Shown piece by piece: positions 7,092 through 14,881 of a stretch of DNA of 20,412 nt. A program made the translations under genes and the position numbers. Within the stretch, counting starts at the first letter, position 1; each line of letters starts with the position of its first letter. The notes beneath the pieces are model-generated. The model worked only from the letters and a program-made list of their open reading frames with translations. It searched no databases and had not been told where the DNA came from. Location of the stretch: positions 284 through 20,695 of the forward strand of contig JABZYJ010000017.1 of NCBI GenBank assembly GCA_015265235.1, written 5' to 3'. The stretch comes from Selenomonas sp. Lineage in GTDB: Bacteria; Bacillota; Negativicutes; Selenomonadales; Selenomonadaceae.

Positions 7092-8456
7092 ATGTTGGAT
7101 TTTATAACGGTGATACTGGCAGCAGGCAAGGGAACGCGCATGAAATCGAAGTTGCCGAAGGTGCTGCACCGCGCAGCAGGAAAACCGATGCTGCAGCATG
7201 TCATTGATGCAGCAGATGCGGCGGGCGCACGCCGCAATATTGTCGTCACGGGATTTGGCGGCGAAACGGTGCGCAGGGCGATTGGGGACAGCGTGGAGTA
7301 TGTTGAGCAGAAAGAACAGCTCGGGACAGGGCATGCCGTTCTGCAGACGGAGCCGCTCCTCGGCGGGGAGCACGGGACGATCATGGTGCTCTGTGGCGAT
7401 ACTCCACTCCTTACGGCAGAGCTCTTGGCACGATTCCACGAGGAACATGTCCTTGCGGGGGCGAAGGCCAGTGTGCTCACAGCCATCATGCCGAATGCCA
7501 AAGGCTACGGACGTGTCGTGCGCCGTGACAATGGCGAGGTTCTGAAAATTGTTGAGCACAAGGATGCGACGGAGGAGGAGCGTCAGATTCACGAGGTCAA
7601 TTCCGGGATCTACTGCTTTGACGCACAGGCACTTTTTTCAGCGCTGGACAAGGTGACGAATGACAACGCGCAGGGCGAGTACTATCTGCCCGATGTGCTC
7701 AGCATTCTGCGCGATGCGGGGGAGAAGATCTGGGCGGTTACGTCGGACGACTACGAGAGCACGCTCGGCATCAACTCGCGCAGTCAGCTCGCCATCGCCG
7801 AGCGCATTCTGCGGAGACGTAAGACGGAAGAATTGATGGCGGACGGGGTAACGATTATCGACCCGCATACGACCTTCGTGGATGCCGATGTTCGTGTCGG
7901 CATGGACACGGTAATCTATCCCTTTACCTTCCTTGAGGGCGATACGGTGATCGGTGAGGACTGCTGCATCGGTCCTCATGTGCGTTTTCAGAACACCGTG
8001 GTCGGCAATGGGGTCAAGGCACACTACGCCTATGTGCACGATGCACAGATCGACGATGATGTGGATCTTGGGCAGTTCAATCACATCCGCCCCGACAGTC
8101 ATATTTCTGCGGACGTTAAGCTCGGGAATTTCGTCGAAGTCAAAAACTCCGACATCGGCGTGGGGTCGAAGCTGCCGCATCTCTCCTACATCGGCGACTG
8201 TGATATGGGCGCGCACGTCAACATGGGCTGCGGCACGATCACGGTGAACTACGATGGGAAGAAAAAGTACCGCACGGTGGTCGGAGATCATGCTTTCGTC
8301 GGGTGTAACTCCAACCTCGTTGCTCCTGTGACGGTCGGAACAAATGCCTACGTCGCTGCGGGATCGACCATCACACACGACGTCCCGCCCGATACACTTT
8401 CCATCGCCCGTGCGCGCCAGAAGGAGATTGAGGGCTGGCACGACAAGCGCGGCTAA
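7092..8456 (+). CDS. glmU: Bifunctional N-acetylglucosamine-1-phosphate uridyltransferase / glucosamine-1-phosphate acetyltransferase
   Basis: Makes UDP-GlcNAc for peptidoglycan in two steps in the cytoplasm: acetylation of glucosamine-1-phosphate, then uridylyl transfer. The N-terminal nucleotidyltransferase begins ILAAGKGTRMKSKLPKVLH, followed by EQLGTGHAV and GDTPLL. The C-terminal half is a left-handed beta helix of hexapeptide repeats ending in the acetyltransferase region with GCGTITVNYDG and GCNSNLVAPVT. The ATG at 7092 follows AAGGAGG with a 6-base spacer and gives 454 residues, the usual family length; the in-frame ATG at 7071 lies before this ribosome binding site and is less likely. 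Confidence 0.97.
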   Translation: MLDFITVILAAGKGTRMKSKLPKVLHRAAGKPMLQHVIDAADAAGARRNIVVTGFGGETVRRAIGDSVEYVEQKEQLGTGHAVLQTEPLLGGEHGTIMVLCGDTPLLTAELLARFHEEHVLAGAKASVLTAIMPNAKGYGRVVRRDNGEVLKIVEHKDATEEERQIHEVNSGIYCFDAQALFSALDKVTNDNAQGEYYLPDVLSILRDAGEKIWAVTSDDYESTLGINSRSQLAIAERILRRRKTEELMADGVTIIDPHTTFVDADVRVGMDTVIYPFTFLEGDTVIGEDCCIGPHVRFQNTVVGNGVKAHYAYVHDAQIDDDVDLGQFNHIRPDSHISADVKLGNFVEVKNSDIGVGSKLPHLSYIGDCDMGAHVNMGCGTITVNYDGKKKYRTVVGDHAFVGCNSNLVAPVTVGTNAYVAAGSTITHDVPPDTLSIARARQKEIEGWHDKRG

Positions 8457-8472
8457 TAACAGAAAAATGAAA

Positions 8473-8489
8473 AAGCCCCTGTTAGGCTT
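8473..8489. terminator. Small hairpin between glmU and prs
   Basis: AAGCC (8473-8477) and GGCTT (8485-8489) can form a 5-bp stem with a 7-base loop. There is no T-run on the plus strand. Read on the minus strand the right side would be followed by a run of T, but no minus-strand gene ends here. A weak terminator or pausing site is possible. Confidence 0.25.
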
Positions 8490-8516
8490 CCCAAATGCTG
8501 GTGTGCGTGCTATACT
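8488..8516 (+). promoter_or_regulatory. Candidate extended -10 promoter for prs
   Basis: TGCTATACT (8508-8516) is an extended -10 box. TTCCCA (8488-8493) sits 17 bases upstream as a weak -35. An 11-base palindrome ATACTAAGTAT (8512-8522) overlaps the -10 box. The position, 60 bases before the prs start, fits a separate prs promoter. Confidence 0.5.
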
Positions 8517-8575
8517 AAGTATGAATTGTGTATTCACTAATAACCGCACGCTCGGTATTTGGGAGGAACAGAGAG

Positions 8576-9529
8576 ATGAGTTTTCCGGCCGATAATGTAT
8601 GCATCCTGACGGGAAATGCCAATCCACAGCTGGCGCAAGCGATCGCAGACCGCATTGGCATCCCGCTCTGTGAGGCATTCGTCGGACAGTTCAACAACGG
8701 TGAGATCCAGGTGATGATTGAGGAGAGTATCCGCGGGAAGGATATTTTCATCATTCAGCCGACCAGCTATCCCGTGAACGACAACCTCATGGAATTGCTG
8801 ATCTTGACGGATGCGTGCAAGCGCGCGTCGGCACACAGCATTACGGCGGTCGTCCCCTACTATGCGTATGCGCGGCAAGATCGCAAGACGCGCGGTCGCG
8901 AGCCGATCTCGGCGAAACTCATCGCCGATCTGATGACGACGGCAGGGGTGACGCGCGTTGTCACCGTCGATCTGCACGCAGGACAGATTCAGGGATTCTT
9001 CGATATTCCTGTGGATCATCTTGCCGCAGCACCGGTACTAGCAAATTACTTCCGTGAGCAGAACATCGAGGATCTCGTTGTCGTCTCGCCTGATCTGGGC
9101 GGTGTGACGCGTGCGCGCATCATGGCGGACTTCCTCCGTGCGCCGATTGCCATCATTGAAAAGCGACGTCCGTGTCCCGGCTGTGCTGAGGTCATGAACC
9201 TCATCGGTGATGTCGAGGGCAAGACGGCACTCCTGATCGACGATATTGTCGACACAGCTGGGTCGCTCTGCGAGGGCGCAAAGGCACTTGCCGCGCGTGG
9301 TGCGAAGCGCGTACTGGCAGCATGCTCTCATGCGATTCTGACCGATCCGGCCATGGAGCGGATCAACGCGTCCGTGATCGATCAGCTGGTCATTACGGAC
9401 TCGATTCCCCTCGCACCGGAGAAACAGTCGGAAAAACTCGTCGTACTCTCGCTCGCACAGTCGCTCGCCGATGTGATTGTGCGCATTCAAAGTCATCGTT
9501 CGGTAAGTCTGCTCTTCAACCATCACTGA
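8576..9529 (+). CDS. prs: Ribose-phosphate pyrophosphokinase (PRPP synthetase)
   Basis: Transfers pyrophosphate from ATP to ribose-5-phosphate, giving PRPP for purine, pyrimidine, His, Trp and NAD synthesis. The 317-residue length is normal for class I enzymes. Visible motifs are the N-terminal FNNGEIQV, the flexible catalytic loop YARQDRKTRGREPISAKL, VTVDLHAGQIQGFFD, the KRRP segment with K196, and the PRPP-binding loop LLIDDIVDTAGS. GGGAGGAACAGAG precedes the ATG at 8576; the longer frame back to 8528 would add residues not seen in the family. One oddity is C200-P-G-C203 immediately after KRRP, where most homologues I know have no cysteines. The unit ends in a terminator 24 bases downstream. 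Confidence 0.97.
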   Translation: MSFPADNVCILTGNANPQLAQAIADRIGIPLCEAFVGQFNNGEIQVMIEESIRGKDIFIIQPTSYPVNDNLMELLILTDACKRASAHSITAVVPYYAYARQDRKTRGREPISAKLIADLMTTAGVTRVVTVDLHAGQIQGFFDIPVDHLAAAPVLANYFREQNIEDLVVVSPDLGGVTRARIMADFLRAPIAIIEKRRPCPGCAEVMNLIGDVEGKTALLIDDIVDTAGSLCEGAKALAARGAKRVLAACSHAILTDPAMERINASVIDQLVITDSIPLAPEKQSEKLVVLSLAQSLADVIVRIQSHRSVSLLFNHH

Positions 9530-9553
9530 GCCGACGATATCGATGGAGGGAGG

Positions 9554-9582
9554 AAGGGGCGTCCCATGAGACGTCCCTTTTT
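9554..9582 (+). terminator. Rho-independent terminator after prs
   Basis: GGGGCGTC (9556-9563) and GACGTCCC (9570-9577) form an 8-bp stem with one G-T pair and a 6-base loop, followed directly by TTTTT (9578-9582). Two A residues before the stem extend it. This is a clear intrinsic terminator closing the ispE-prs region. Confidence 0.9.
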
Positions 9583-9609
9583 CGCATCTGTAGAAATCGC
9601 TGATAAAAT
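9581..9609 (+). promoter_or_regulatory. Candidate promoter for the flavoprotein operon
   Basis: TTCGCA (9581-9586) and an extended -10 TGATAAAAT (9601-9609) are spaced 17 bases apart, right after the prs terminator and 56 bases before the next start codon. Confidence 0.4.
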
Positions 9610-9665
9610 GATGCGTCAGGATGGCAATGCTGAACGTATTCGTGCTTCCTATATAGGAGAGAGGT

Positions 9666-10520
9666 ATGCATGTTGTGATTGTCGGCACCGGTCCCGCCGG
9701 TGTCTCGGCTGCGCTCTATGCGCGGCGCGGCGGTGCCGATGTGACGGTAGTCGCCAAGGACGGCGGGGCACTCTCTGCAGCCGATCGGATCGAGAACTAC
9801 TATGGTCTCGAGGAGCCTATCTCTGGAGCAGAGCTTCTGCATCGCGGCAGTGAGGGTGCCCGTCGTCTGGGGGTTGTATTTGAACACGATGAGGTGGTGG
9901 GCTTTGCACCGCCGCCTGAAGGAAACGGCTATATCGTCGTTGGACGGCGGCGCAGCTATGAAGCAGATGCCCTGATTCTGGCCGCAGGAGCAAAGCGTGC
10001 GGGTCTTCCCGTCGCGGGCATCCGCGCGTTCGAGGGTCACGGTGTCAGCAGCTGTGCGGTCTGCGATGCGTTCTTTTATCGCGGACGGCATGTCGCCGTC
10101 ATCGGGGCAGGGGCATACGCGCAGCATGAGGTGCAGATACTGCTTCCTCATGCTGCACGCGTGACGCTCCTAACGAACGGCACGGCACCGGAGGTTTCCT
10201 TTCCTCCTGCCGTCTCCGTTGATACGCGCCGTCTGCTTCGTGTCGAGGGGGAGCGCCGCGTGGAGCGCGTTGTTTTTGCCGATGAGACGCCGCTGGACGT
10301 GGACGGAATCTTTCTTGCCGTCGGTGTGGCGGGGAGTACGGCGCTGGCACAAAAACTGGGCGTTCGGCTTGACGGCAGCAGCATCGCCGTCGATGCACAC
10401 ATGGCGACCAATGTCCCTCACGTCTATGCAGCAGGGGACTGCACGGGCGGGCTGCTGCAGATCGCCAAGGCTGTGTACGAGGGGGCACAGGCGGGACTGT
10501 CCGCTGTAAAAACAGCATAG
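9666..10520 (+). CDS. Thioredoxin-reductase-like FAD/NAD(P)-dependent oxidoreductase
   Basis: Flavoprotein of the low-molecular-weight thioredoxin reductase fold, 284 residues. The N-terminal FAD dinucleotide motif is VIVGTGPAGVSAALYARRGG. A redox-active C130-A-V-C133 lies at the position of the catalytic disulfide of TrxB. The NAD(P)-binding motif HVAVIGAGAYAQHE follows, and the C-terminal FAD motif is ATNVPHVYAAGDCTGG. It is about 25-30 residues shorter than standard TrxB. It could be a true thioredoxin reductase, an NrdH/ferredoxin-type reductase or another disulfide reductase; no thioredoxin gene is adjacent. AGGAGAGAGG precedes the ATG at 9666. A Crp/Fnr regulator follows within 40 bases, so a redox link is plausible but inferred. 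Confidence 0.88.
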   Translation: MHVVIVGTGPAGVSAALYARRGGADVTVVAKDGGALSAADRIENYYGLEEPISGAELLHRGSEGARRLGVVFEHDEVVGFAPPPEGNGYIVVGRRRSYEADALILAAGAKRAGLPVAGIRAFEGHGVSSCAVCDAFFYRGRHVAVIGAGAYAQHEVQILLPHAARVTLLTNGTAPEVSFPPAVSVDTRRLLRVEGERRVERVVFADETPLDVDGIFLAVGVAGSTALAQKLGVRLDGSSIAVDAHMATNVPHVYAAGDCTGGLLQIAKAVYEGAQAGLSAVKTA

Positions 10521-10557
10521 CTGCGGAAAGGAAATGAAACGAAAAGGGGGGATGATT

Positions 10558-11274
10558 ATGTCGGAACGTGTGTTAACGGCACATCATTTTCAGGATTATA
10601 TCGAGACATTTGATCTGTGGAAGCCGCTGACGACGGAGCAGCGTGCACTCCTCGCTGCCCATACGCACTATCGCCACTGCACCAAAGGGGAGATCATTCA
10701 TCGCGGCGCGCTGGGGCATCTCGGCACACTGCACATCGTATCCGGCACACTGCGCGTCTACGTTGTCACGGATGAGGGGCGCGAGCTGACCCTCTGCTTC
10801 ATGCGCGTCGGCGAGGTTGCCCTCCTTTCGAGCGCAGCATTTCTCGGCAGCGTCTCTTGCGAGGTCACGATTACAGCAGCAGAAGATACGGAGCTATTCA
10901 GCTCGGAGATGGGGGTCTGCCATAAGATCCTTGAGGAGAACATCCACGCGCGGCTGTTGGCCTATGAGGGCGCCGTTCACCGTCTCTCGGAGATGCTGTG
11001 GCGGTTTCAGCAGATGCTCTTTACCCCCGCGGACCAGCGTTTGGCAAAATTTCTGCTGGCAGAGACCGAGCGCACCGCCGGCAGTGAGATTCGCTTGACC
11101 CATGAACAGACGGCACAGGCGCTCGGTACGGCACGTGAGGTCGTCAGCCGCTTGATTGGTGAGTTTGCGCAGGAGGGCATCGTGCGTGCCTCGCGTGGCT
11201 GTATTCACATTCTTGACCGTGCGGCACTCCGCCGCCGTGCTGATGAAGGCGTGGGGGATCGTAAGCGATGCTGA
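10558..11274 (+). CDS. Crp/Fnr-family transcription regulator
   Basis: A 238-residue regulator with an N-terminal cyclic-nucleotide-binding-like barrel (about residues 15-125), a dimerisation helix and a C-terminal HTH_Crp winged helix (about 150-222) with LTHEQTAQALGTAREVVSRL as recognition helix. The N-terminal cysteine cluster of oxygen-sensing FNR is absent, so a 4Fe-4S sensor is unlikely; the ligand is unknown. GGGGGG at 10545-10550 fits the ATG at 10558 (7-base spacer) better than the in-frame ATG at 10534, whose own Shine-Dalgarno is too close. It lies in an apparent operon with the upstream flavoprotein, and its stop overlaps the start of the membrane protein gene. Confidence 0.9.
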   Translation: MSERVLTAHHFQDYIETFDLWKPLTTEQRALLAAHTHYRHCTKGEIIHRGALGHLGTLHIVSGTLRVYVVTDEGRELTLCFMRVGEVALLSSAAFLGSVSCEVTITAAEDTELFSSEMGVCHKILEENIHARLLAYEGAVHRLSEMLWRFQQMLFTPADQRLAKFLLAETERTAGSEIRLTHEQTAQALGTAREVVSRLIGEFAQEGIVRASRGCIHILDRAALRRRADEGVGDRKRC

Positions 11275-11969
11275 TCTATGCTCTTGTCGTCCTTGTCCTG
11301 CTGCTGCTCATACTGCTGTTCCGCTATCTGCCGCATCGGATCTTTATCGTCTTTGTCGCGCTTGCTGCCGTACTCTGTGCCATCGTTGTCCACATGCAGC
11401 TGCCGGAACGTGCCCCTGCTCCGCTGACGCAGGAGCAGCGCGCCGCAATCGCACGGGATCAGGATTACTTCATGCCGTGGTGGACGGCGTATCAGAAGCA
11501 GGTCGCAGAGCTCGACCGCAGCTGGACGCGCTATCATCAGATCCTCTCTGATGCCAAGGCGGGGAATGTACGCCTGTCGGTGACGCGCGAGCGGCTTTCG
11601 TCACTCGAACAGGACATGCAGGAACAACGCAGCCGCATCGAGAAAAATGCACCTCCACTAGAACTGTCGGATGATGTCTACGATCATCTCGCATCCATTC
11701 TCAGCAAGACCGATGACTATGCTGCGACGCAGCAGAAGGCAGTGACGCTGACGCGCGCAGCTGCCGAGTCTGCTGCGATGAAGGAGAAGGATGCTGCGGC
11801 GCAGGCACGCCTTTTGGAGCTCGTCATGCTGCGCGAATCGCCCGTGGCACTCTTCATCGAGGATGATATCATTGCGGTTCGTGACTACTTCGCACCCATC
11901 TCGGCGGCACATCGTGCCGATGAGGAGGATGGCGCACGCGCAGAGCAAGAAAAAAATATCGACAAATAG
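11268..11969 (+). CDS. Unknown membrane-anchored protein with coiled-coil region
   Basis: I do not recognise this 233-residue protein. The N-terminus has two closely spaced hydrophobic helices (about residues 2-18 and 23-42) joined by FRYLPHR, with a hydrophilic charged remainder. The segment from about 60 to 170 is rich in Gln, Glu, Arg and Ala with heptad-like spacing, suggesting a coiled coil. The C-terminus is strongly charged (EEDGARAEQEKNIDK). The topology suggests a helical hairpin anchor with a large soluble domain. Its ATG overlaps the Crp/Fnr stop (ATGCTGA), implying translational coupling. Its last codons contain the -35 box of the tRNA promoter. Confidence 0.75.
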   Translation: MLIYALVVLVLLLLILLFRYLPHRIFIVFVALAAVLCAIVVHMQLPERAPAPLTQEQRAAIARDQDYFMPWWTAYQKQVAELDRSWTRYHQILSDAKAGNVRLSVTRERLSSLEQDMQEQRSRIEKNAPPLELSDDVYDHLASILSKTDDYAATQQKAVTLTRAAAESAAMKEKDAAAQARLLELVMLRESPVALFIEDDIIAVRDYFAPISAAHRADEEDGARAEQEKNIDK

Positions 11970-11987
11970 ATACTTTTGCGTTATAAT
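11959..11987 (+). promoter_or_regulatory. Promoter of the tRNA-Arg gene
   Basis: TCGACA (11959-11964), a 17-base spacer and a perfect TATAAT (11982-11987). Initiation about 7 bases downstream would leave only a few bases of 5' leader before the tRNA. The -35 box overlaps the end of the preceding coding region. Confidence 0.88.
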
Positions 11988-12001
11988 GCACCATGTGCCT
12001 T

Positions 12002-12076
12002 GCGCTCGTAGTCCAGTGGATAGGACGTTAGCCTCCGGAGCTGAAAGCGTGGGTTCGACTCCCGCCGAGCGCACCA
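12002..12076 (+). tRNA. tRNA-Arg (anticodon CCG)
   Basis: Folds as a complete cloverleaf. The acceptor stem GCGCTCG (12002-12008) pairs perfectly with CGAGCGC (12066-12072), followed by discriminator A and an encoded CCA (12074-12076). The D stem is GTCC/GGAC. The anticodon stem TTAGC/GCTGA (one T-G pair) carries loop CTCCGGA with anticodon CCG at 12035-12037, which reads CGG arginine codons. The T arm GTGGG/CCCGC has the loop TTCGACT. It is a single tRNA gene with its own promoter and terminator. It lies between the membrane protein gene and the Hsp70-like gene; no repeat of its 3' end is visible further on, so there is no sign of use as an integration site within this window. Confidence 0.97.
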
Positions 12077-12088
12077 TGACGATCCATT

Positions 12089-12116
12089 AACCCCGCGAAA
12101 CGTCGCGGGGTTTTTT
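12089..12116 (+). terminator. Rho-independent terminator of tRNA-Arg
   Basis: AACCCCGCGA (12089-12098) and TCGCGGGGTT (12103-12112) form a perfect 10-bp stem with a 4-base loop, followed by further T residues to 12116. Very strong intrinsic terminator that separates the tRNA from the Hsp70-like gene. Confidence 0.95.
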
Positions 12117-12138
12117 CATGCAGAGAAGAAAAGGATTT

Positions 12139-12167
12139 TTCTGAAATACGAAGAATATTTATATAAA
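12139..12167 (+). promoter_or_regulatory. Weak candidate promoter for the Hsp70-like/ComFB unit
   Basis: The 82 bases between the tRNA terminator and the next gene are AT-rich. TATAAA (12162-12167) is a possible -10 box; TTCTGA (12139-12144) is a poor -35 at 17 bases. Since the strong terminator lies upstream, some promoter must be here, but this assignment is tentative. Confidence 0.3.
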
Positions 12168-12198
12168 GGAATTTTGTTTTTCGTTAGGAGATGAATCA

Positions 12199-14856
12199 AT
12201 GACGCGAAAAGAGGTGCAGGCGACGGCGCGTCCGGTGCTTATGCGCAGCTTACATCTGAAAAAGAATGCATTTCGGCAATTCTTTTACGAGAGCACGCTT
12301 CGTTTTGGAAAGCAGATTGGCAGCGATATTGCTGCGCTCAAAGATGAGACAGCCTCCATTGTCAATAAGAAGTATATGTTCTCCCTTGGGATGGAGACGA
12401 GCGGTGCACAGAGTTTCCTGAAATGGATTTCGGATGAGTTCAACGCCGAGGATGTCTCGCACGAGCAGGAGGAGCGTCTGCGCCGTCTGGTGGCGGAGTA
12501 TCCGAAGATCCGTGCCTACATCCGCATTGAGGAGGATCAGCTCATCTTTGACCATGAGCGTTTTGCCGAGGATGTGGTGGCAGGGCGGTTCAAGGAAACG
12601 ATCTTCGGCACGACCTTTGACATCCAGAGCGTTATTGAGACGGCGATCAATACGGGCTCGGTTGCCCTCGATTTTTCCATCGAGCCGTTCAAGAAATCTC
12701 TCCTGTATACCGACCATGTCCGCGCCAATATCCAGCCCTATGCGGAGCGCATCCTGACGGATATGAGCCTTGGGCATTGGGATCTCTATGAGGAACTGAC
12801 GGATGAGGGGCGTGAGGACAGTGTCTGCCTGCGTCTGCCGCCGACGGATTTCCTCGTGGCGCGTCCGCCGCAGATGGACGTCATCATGAACGGAACCTGC
12901 GCGATCGACTTCGGCACGCGCAGCACGGTCGTCGTCTGCCGTGACCGTGAGGCACGTCTTCTGCGCATCGGCAAGGGCGACTACTCCAATGAACCGACGA
13001 TTCAGGACTATGAGAACCCGACGGCGATTGAGCTGATCGATATTGAAAAGTTCAAGCAGCTCTACCGTGCACGCGAGGGACGCCCCTATACGGAGTGGGC
13101 GCAGGTGACCGCATCGCATCAGGCGGCGGATGCGATCTTTGAGCGTCAGTCGACGGAGGGGATCGCCGTCTACTACTCCGTGTTCAGCGAGCTGAAACGC
13201 TGGACGCGCGATACGGCGAATTCCCCGATCCTGAAGGATCGGCACGGCTACATTCAGGAGGTCAAGCCGTATGCGGAGACGCAGCCGCTCGACGCGGGCG
13301 GCTTCGACCCCATCGAGATCTATGCCTACTATCTCGGACTCTACATCAATAATATGCATCGCAGCATCTATCTCGACTATATCCTCTCCTTCCCCGTGGG
13401 TTATGAGAAGAGCGTACGTGAGCACATCCGCCAGAGCTTTGAGCGCGGTCTCAGAAAGACGCTGCCGAAGGCTCTCCTCGACGATGCGGATATGATGCGT
13501 CGTTTCCGCGTGTACGACGGTGCGAATGAGCCCGCTGCGTACGCGATCAGTGCTCTTGAGGCGTATGGGCTTGAGCCGAAGCGCGCGGGCGAGGAGGTCG
13601 CCTACGGTGTGTTTGACTTCGGCGGCGGCACGACGGACTTTGACTTCGGCGTGGAGTCTGTGCCGGAGAATGGGCGGCGCAAGTTCATCATCGAGCAGTT
13701 TGGCTTCGGCAGCGATATGTATCTCGGCGGAGAGAACATCCTCGAGCTGCTTGCCTACGAGGTGTTCAAGGACAATTTGCCCGAGATGCGCCAGCATAAG
13801 ATCACGTTCGCGCTCCCGCCCGAGAGTGAGACGTTTGCGGGGGCGGAGGCACTCGTACGGGAGACACGCGATGCGGCGTCGCATCTCAACAACAAGATCC
13901 TCGCCGAGCGGCTGCGCCCCTTCTGGGAGCATGGTGCGGAGTATGAGGAGTTCGCAGCAGGGGATGCGTTCGATACAGAGATGACACTGTTCTCCTCGGA
14001 AAAAACGGGGAATGCAGGCAACCGCGCGAATGTTCGCCTGCACATCGACGTGAAAAAACTCGAGCGTACACTTGAGAACCGCATACGGCGCGGCGTGGAT
14101 AACTTCTTCCAGGCGATGGCGGCGGCCTTCAAGGGGCGTGATGTACGGCAGGTACACATCTTCCTCGCGGGTAACTCCTGTAAGGCACCCATCGTACGCA
14201 AGCTGTTCGATGAGTATATTGATCGTCAGATCGGAGCCATAACGCCCGCCGCGAAGACGGCGGGCGAGAAAACGGACGGAAAGAAGCAGGAGCATACAAA
14301 GTCCACACTGCAGCGCAAGGATGCTCCCTTCATCCTCTATCTCCCGCTCGGCATGGAGAACGAGGAGAAGGAGATGGGCAAAAAGCTCCTCGATGGCTTT
14401 GATCGCCTGCGCACGGGAAAGACGGGCGTGGCCTTTGGTCTGCTCCGCTGCCGTAAGGGCGGGAAGGATGTCAAGATCATCAACAAGAATGTCGATGCGC
14501 ATGACGAGCTGCTGTTCCCGTATTTTCTCGGCAGCCTGAACGAGCATGGCTGCTTCCATGTGGACATCGACGCACGCGTTGACTACGGCGTATGGACCTA
14601 CTTTACGTATGCGGATGAGGATGAGTTCGAGCTGTACTACACGCAGGAACCGCGTGCACTCAAGGGGCACATGAAGGCGGCTGAGGTACGCATGGTGCGG
14701 TGTATGATCGACGACAGCGATGTGAGCGACGACGACGATGTCGGTGTCTATATCCGCAAGAAGTCTCCGAATACGATTGAGTACACGGTTGCTGCGGAAA
14801 AGGCGCTCATGGCGAAGAACTACAAGGGAACCATCTATACCGTTCGTCTGGGCTGA
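12199..14856 (+). CDS. Divergent Hsp70/actin-fold ATPase with long N-terminal extension
   Basis: An 885-residue protein of which about residues 233-670 carry the Hsp70/actin ATPase signatures: phosphate-1 loop A235-IDFGTRST, phosphate-2 loop FDFGGGTTDFDFG with D473, and adenosine motif IFLAGNSCKAP around G658. It is not an ordinary DnaK. About 230 residues precede the ATPase and show no domain I recognise. Residues about 680-710 are a Lys/Ala/Thr-rich linker, and the C-terminal part (about 710-885) lacks a recognisable DnaK substrate-binding domain and has an acidic patch DDSDVSDDDD. No signal peptide or membrane helix is seen, so it is likely cytoplasmic. TAGGAG lies before the ATG at 12199. 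It shares a unit with a ComFB-family gene 25 bases downstream. Function unknown; chaperone-like or filament-like activity is inference from the fold. Confidence 0.85.
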   Translation: MTRKEVQATARPVLMRSLHLKKNAFRQFFYESTLRFGKQIGSDIAALKDETASIVNKKYMFSLGMETSGAQSFLKWISDEFNAEDVSHEQEERLRRLVAEYPKIRAYIRIEEDQLIFDHERFAEDVVAGRFKETIFGTTFDIQSVIETAINTGSVALDFSIEPFKKSLLYTDHVRANIQPYAERILTDMSLGHWDLYEELTDEGREDSVCLRLPPTDFLVARPPQMDVIMNGTCAIDFGTRSTVVVCRDREARLLRIGKGDYSNEPTIQDYENPTAIELIDIEKFKQLYRAREGRPYTEWAQVTASHQAADAIFERQSTEGIAVYYSVFSELKRWTRDTANSPILKDRHGYIQEVKPYAETQPLDAGGFDPIEIYAYYLGLYINNMHRSIYLDYILSFPVGYEKSVREHIRQSFERGLRKTLPKALLDDADMMRRFRVYDGANEPAAYAISALEAYGLEPKRAGEEVAYGVFDFGGGTTDFDFGVESVPENGRRKFIIEQFGFGSDMYLGGENILELLAYEVFKDNLPEMRQHKITFALPPESETFAGAEALVRETRDAASHLNNKILAERLRPFWEHGAEYEEFAAGDAFDTEMTLFSSEKTGNAGNRANVRLHIDVKKLERTLENRIRRGVDNFFQAMAAAFKGRDVRQVHIFLAGNSCKAPIVRKLFDEYIDRQIGAITPAAKTAGEKTDGKKQEHTKSTLQRKDAPFILYLPLGMENEEKEMGKKLLDGFDRLRTGKTGVAFGLLRCRKGGKDVKIINKNVDAHDELLFPYFLGSLNEHGCFHVDIDARVDYGVWTYFTYADEDEFELYYTQEPRALKGHMKAAEVRMVRCMIDDSDVSDDDDVGVYIRKKSPNTIEYTVAAEKALMAKNYKGTIYTVRLG

Positions 14857-14881
14857 CACCTCGGTGGGGAGGAATGATGCG

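Noticed and set aside
12002..12076. tRNA-Arg as an attachment site for an island carrying the Hsp70-like/ComFB pair.
   Set aside because: No copy of the tRNA 3' end is seen downstream, no integrase is present, and base composition of the pair resembles the neighbours.
12191..12202. Three-codon frame ATG-AAT-CAA-TGA overlapping the Hsp70-like start.
   Set aside because: The Shine-Dalgarno sits directly against this ATG and is correctly placed for 12199; it is most likely chance.
12250..14859. An 869-codon open frame on the minus strand covering the Hsp70-like gene.
   Set aside because: The plus-strand frame has clear ATPase motifs; the reverse frame gives a protein with no recognisable motif and Leu/Arg/Ile-heavy composition, as expected from GC-rich third positions.
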